In this document: piece after piece, positions 61,589 through 64,000 of the stretch
Layout of the letters: each line of letters opens with the position of its first letter
Position numbering within the stretch: position 1 is the first letter of the stretch
NCBI GenBank assembly: GCA_963513935.1
Contig: OY740768.1
Coordinates: 22,443,177-22,507,176, forward strand
Source of the DNA: Aphrophora alni
Lineage: Eukaryota > Arthropoda > Insecta > Hemiptera > Aphrophoridae
Length of the DNA stretch: 64,000 nucleotides
Direction: 5' to 3'
The notes under the pieces: generated by a model
Seen by the model: only the letters and a program-made list of their open reading frames with translations
The model's database searches: none
What the model was told of the DNA's origin: nothing
Translations under genes and position numbers: made by a program

Positions 61589-61774
61589 TAAATAAAATTA
61601 TTTCCCTCGGTAGTGAAATCGTCGTAAAAACGCTTGTCACAAATTAAATACACTAACTAAGTACATGTTGTCGGGGCGAGAGTAGTTCTGTTAATCTATT
61701 TAATTTGTGTTCGTATTCGTATGTGACAAAAGTGTTAAGACGACCTCACCATCGAGGGAAATGGTTTTATTTAA
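61589..61774. mobile_element. Foldback (MITE-like) hairpin element
   Basis: Imperfect inverted arms at 61,589-61,650 and 61,698-61,774, matching over TTTCCCTCG..GGTGA, ATCGTC/GACGA, CTTGTCACA and CACAAATTAAATA. The right arm has an extra 12-15 bp. A 47-nt central spacer has no coding potential. No target duplication was identified. Confidence 0.7.
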
Positions 61775-63010
61775 TTTAATATGTAATTAATGTGACCGGA
61801 TCTTGGAGTAATCCGAAACTGCGGTTGAAACAACTATAAAGAATTAGGATTGAACAGACAGGGTAAACAGGTAAAAGATTTGTAATTATATTCCAATCCG
61901 AGAACTTACATAATGAAAATTAATTTCATGGAATCGTATAAATGGTGTGTACACGCGCCTTCATCTCTGTTACATTACACATTAATAATATTGAAGGATT
62001 TAAACTTAACGTATGTAAAAGATATTATAAAATGTTTCAATCTACTTTTCGGAATCTTTGAAAATGGTAATTTCATTACTGATTAACATAATTTCAAATC
62101 AGGTTTAAATAAGTCCAGGTTTTTTAATATTTTGGATTTAGGTATTTTAATGAAAAGGTGATGAGGGAATGTGAGAAAGAGAGAGAATATTGATTGAACA
62201 CTTTTGAAGTAAATTAAAATTCTTTGTGCCTAAAGAAGGACATAAATTAAAGAACCGTAAAAGTGGGGTCTTCTGTTGTAATACTGATCAAAATCTCTTT
62301 GTTCGACTATTTGAATTCATTTCAATGGAATGTTTGCACCCAAATATATGCATATTTTTTAAATTTTATGTACCATTGTATTATTAAAAAATGGAATAAA
62401 ATACCACTAGCCCTCGAATACCCTAATAGCATAAGGGTTGAAAGAGTTGGTTAAGTTGAAAGATAGGGATCTAACCCAACACTACGTGAATAAAAGTGTA
62501 GATCTAGGTACGACTCTCGAGATTGGTACGCCCGTACTCTATAAAACAATAAATAAATTTTCTGTCGACTTGAAATTTTGCTTGTAGACTTCTCTAGTAC
62601 GTTTTGTATGATAAAAGCTAATTGAAACAGTTTTGTACATATGAATATATTTACTGGTATCAATATGTGTGCACCATATATTTAATACTGAATTTGGTAG
62701 AAAATAACATTCATATTTCGGTAGTAAGGAATAAATTATGTGATCAAAAGAAGGATTATTTGGTGTATTAACACTTTGAGTCCAAAAAATTGGTTTTTGG
62801 AATGATGACTGTCTGTCGTATGCACAGTTCCCTACAGACTAACCTCGTGGACTAATTTACATCAAATTAATTTATATTTTGGATATATCTCAATCCTTTT
62901 TTACTTTTTTATTACTATTTTACCCCTAATCGGCTTTAACAATGTTTACCAACTTTTACTCAAACCCTTTAAGAACCAATGAAACACACATTGTCGTTAT
63001 CACTCCAAAA
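61775..63010. other. AT-rich DNA with family K copy 5
   Basis: A diverged K piece lies at 62,380-62,545 (GGGATCTAACCCAACACT, AAGTGTAGATCTAGG). The rest is unrecognised. Confidence 0.45.
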
Positions 63011-63194
63011 TAGTATATTTCATTACTAGGACCAAAAGCTCAAGTTAAGGAAAATGAGCGAGGATTGAAAAGCTTTTTTTGGTTCAAGTGATGAACTATA
63101 TTTCTCGTTATACTGCAAATAATACAAGAAAACAATTTCACAAAAACTAAAATGTTATAACCTATTTACCTTCAAATCGATAGTAACGGTTTAC
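63011..63194 (+). repeat. Recent tandem direct repeat, unit 1
   Basis: Nearly identical to unit 2 (63,293-63,484), offset by 282 bp at its start and 290 bp from about 63,060 onward. Shared words include GAGCGAGGAT, AGCTTTTTTTGGTTCAAGTG and ATGTTATAACCTATTTACC. No shared reading frame. The high identity indicates a young duplication in a window that is otherwise old. Confidence 0.9.
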
Positions 63195-63292
63195 CCATCC
63201 CTAATATCGTTGGGGATTTTGAGTTCAGATTAATTCGCCGCCAAAATCTTTCCGTAGTAAGTGTAGGTTTTACTATGTAGAATATAATTTTA

Positions 63293-63484
63293 TAGTATAT
63301 TTCATCACTAGGACCAAAGGTCCTTCGATACAAGTTTAGGAAAATGAGCGAGGATCGAAAAGCTTTTTTTGGTTCAAGTGATGAACTATATTTCTCGTTA
63401 TACTGCAAATAATATAAGAAAACAATTTCACAAAAACTAAAATGTTATAACCTATTTACCTTCAAACCTATGGTAACGGTTATT
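63293..63484 (+). repeat. Recent tandem direct repeat, unit 2
   Basis: Second unit, with a small insertion in the GGTCCTTCGATACAAG part relative to unit 1. Between the units lie about 100 bp of unique DNA (63,195-63,292). Confidence 0.9.
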
Positions 63485-64000
63485 TATAATCTAGATCTAG
63501 AGTATCGGTCGTTTTTATAGATGCTTTAAAATCGTAAATTAATTAGAAACAGTTAATTAATTATAGAAGTAACAGTTGATGTTCTCGACCTCAGCTGATG
63601 TTTTTAGATCCTAGGACTAAGAACAACAACTTTACCATCTCAATGCATGTAATGAAAACCGCTGTTTTTGAAGCAGTATGACGAAAATTCGTTTATGATT
63701 TATCACTTAAAAGTCTGTTATAAAATACATAGTTTCTCAAAATATATTTACCGATTTTGTTTAAATTTTAATAAAAATTAATTACCCCAAACTGACTGTA
63801 AAATCGCAGTAATGAAATGTTCGGTTCAGGAATAATTGGGGAAAAAACAAAAACATCTGTCATCTAAAGCTTGAAATTTATCAAATACGACTTACGTCGA
63901 GACCTGTTTATGGTATAATTGTAACAAGTTTAGGGTATTATTTAAATAAATTAATAAATAGAGCGTTCAATTTCATACATTCATTGAAAACTAACAACCG
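63485..64000. other. AT-rich non-coding DNA
   Basis: Nothing recognised. Confidence 0.5.

Overview
The window looks like AT-rich, repeat-dense, non-coding nuclear DNA from an animal, most likely an arthropod and plausibly an insect. The grounds are the kinds of transposon remnant present (mariner transposase, several LINE clades, an insect-style LINE 3' tail, hammerhead-like cores of the kind known from Penelope-like elements), the many (AT)n, (CT)n and (TTC)n tracts, and the absence of operons or long ORFs. No host protein-coding gene, tRNA or rRNA could be supported. The species cannot be named from the sequence.

Recognisable coding relics are all broken transposon genes: a LINE C-terminal fragment at 18.3-18.7 kb (minus), a LINE reverse-transcriptase tail at 24.7-25.5 kb (minus), an RTE-like reverse-transcriptase tail at 37.6-38.1 kb (minus), a LINE RNase H plus C-terminal region at 43.3-44.0 kb (plus), and a mariner transposase pseudogene at 51.6-52.6 kb (plus). 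A 735-bp palindromic MITE with TA target duplications lies at 22,128-22,862. Smaller hairpin elements lie at 14.8, 39.5-39.7 and 61.6-61.8 kb.

Most of the rest is built from old, diverged families of repeated non-coding segments, labelled A to K and P here. Families C, P, A and B recur in the same order across 9-18 kb and again, inverted, at 39-41 kb. Families J, E, G, D and I recur in the same order at about 30-38.6 kb and 45-53.4 kb, with an offset near 14-15 kb, which suggests an ancient segmental duplication. Families A and D each carry a TATA-like box at a fixed place. In family A a short inverted repeat lies exactly 5 nt upstream of the box and keeps its pairing through compensatory changes in two copies.

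At least seven short motifs, mostly on the minus strand, have the order of a hammerhead ribozyme core (CTGANGA-like box, helix II hairpin, GAAA, very short self-complementary helix III, then TA or TC). Helices were drawn by hand and no covariance model was run. Family boundaries are approximate because alignments were made by eye.
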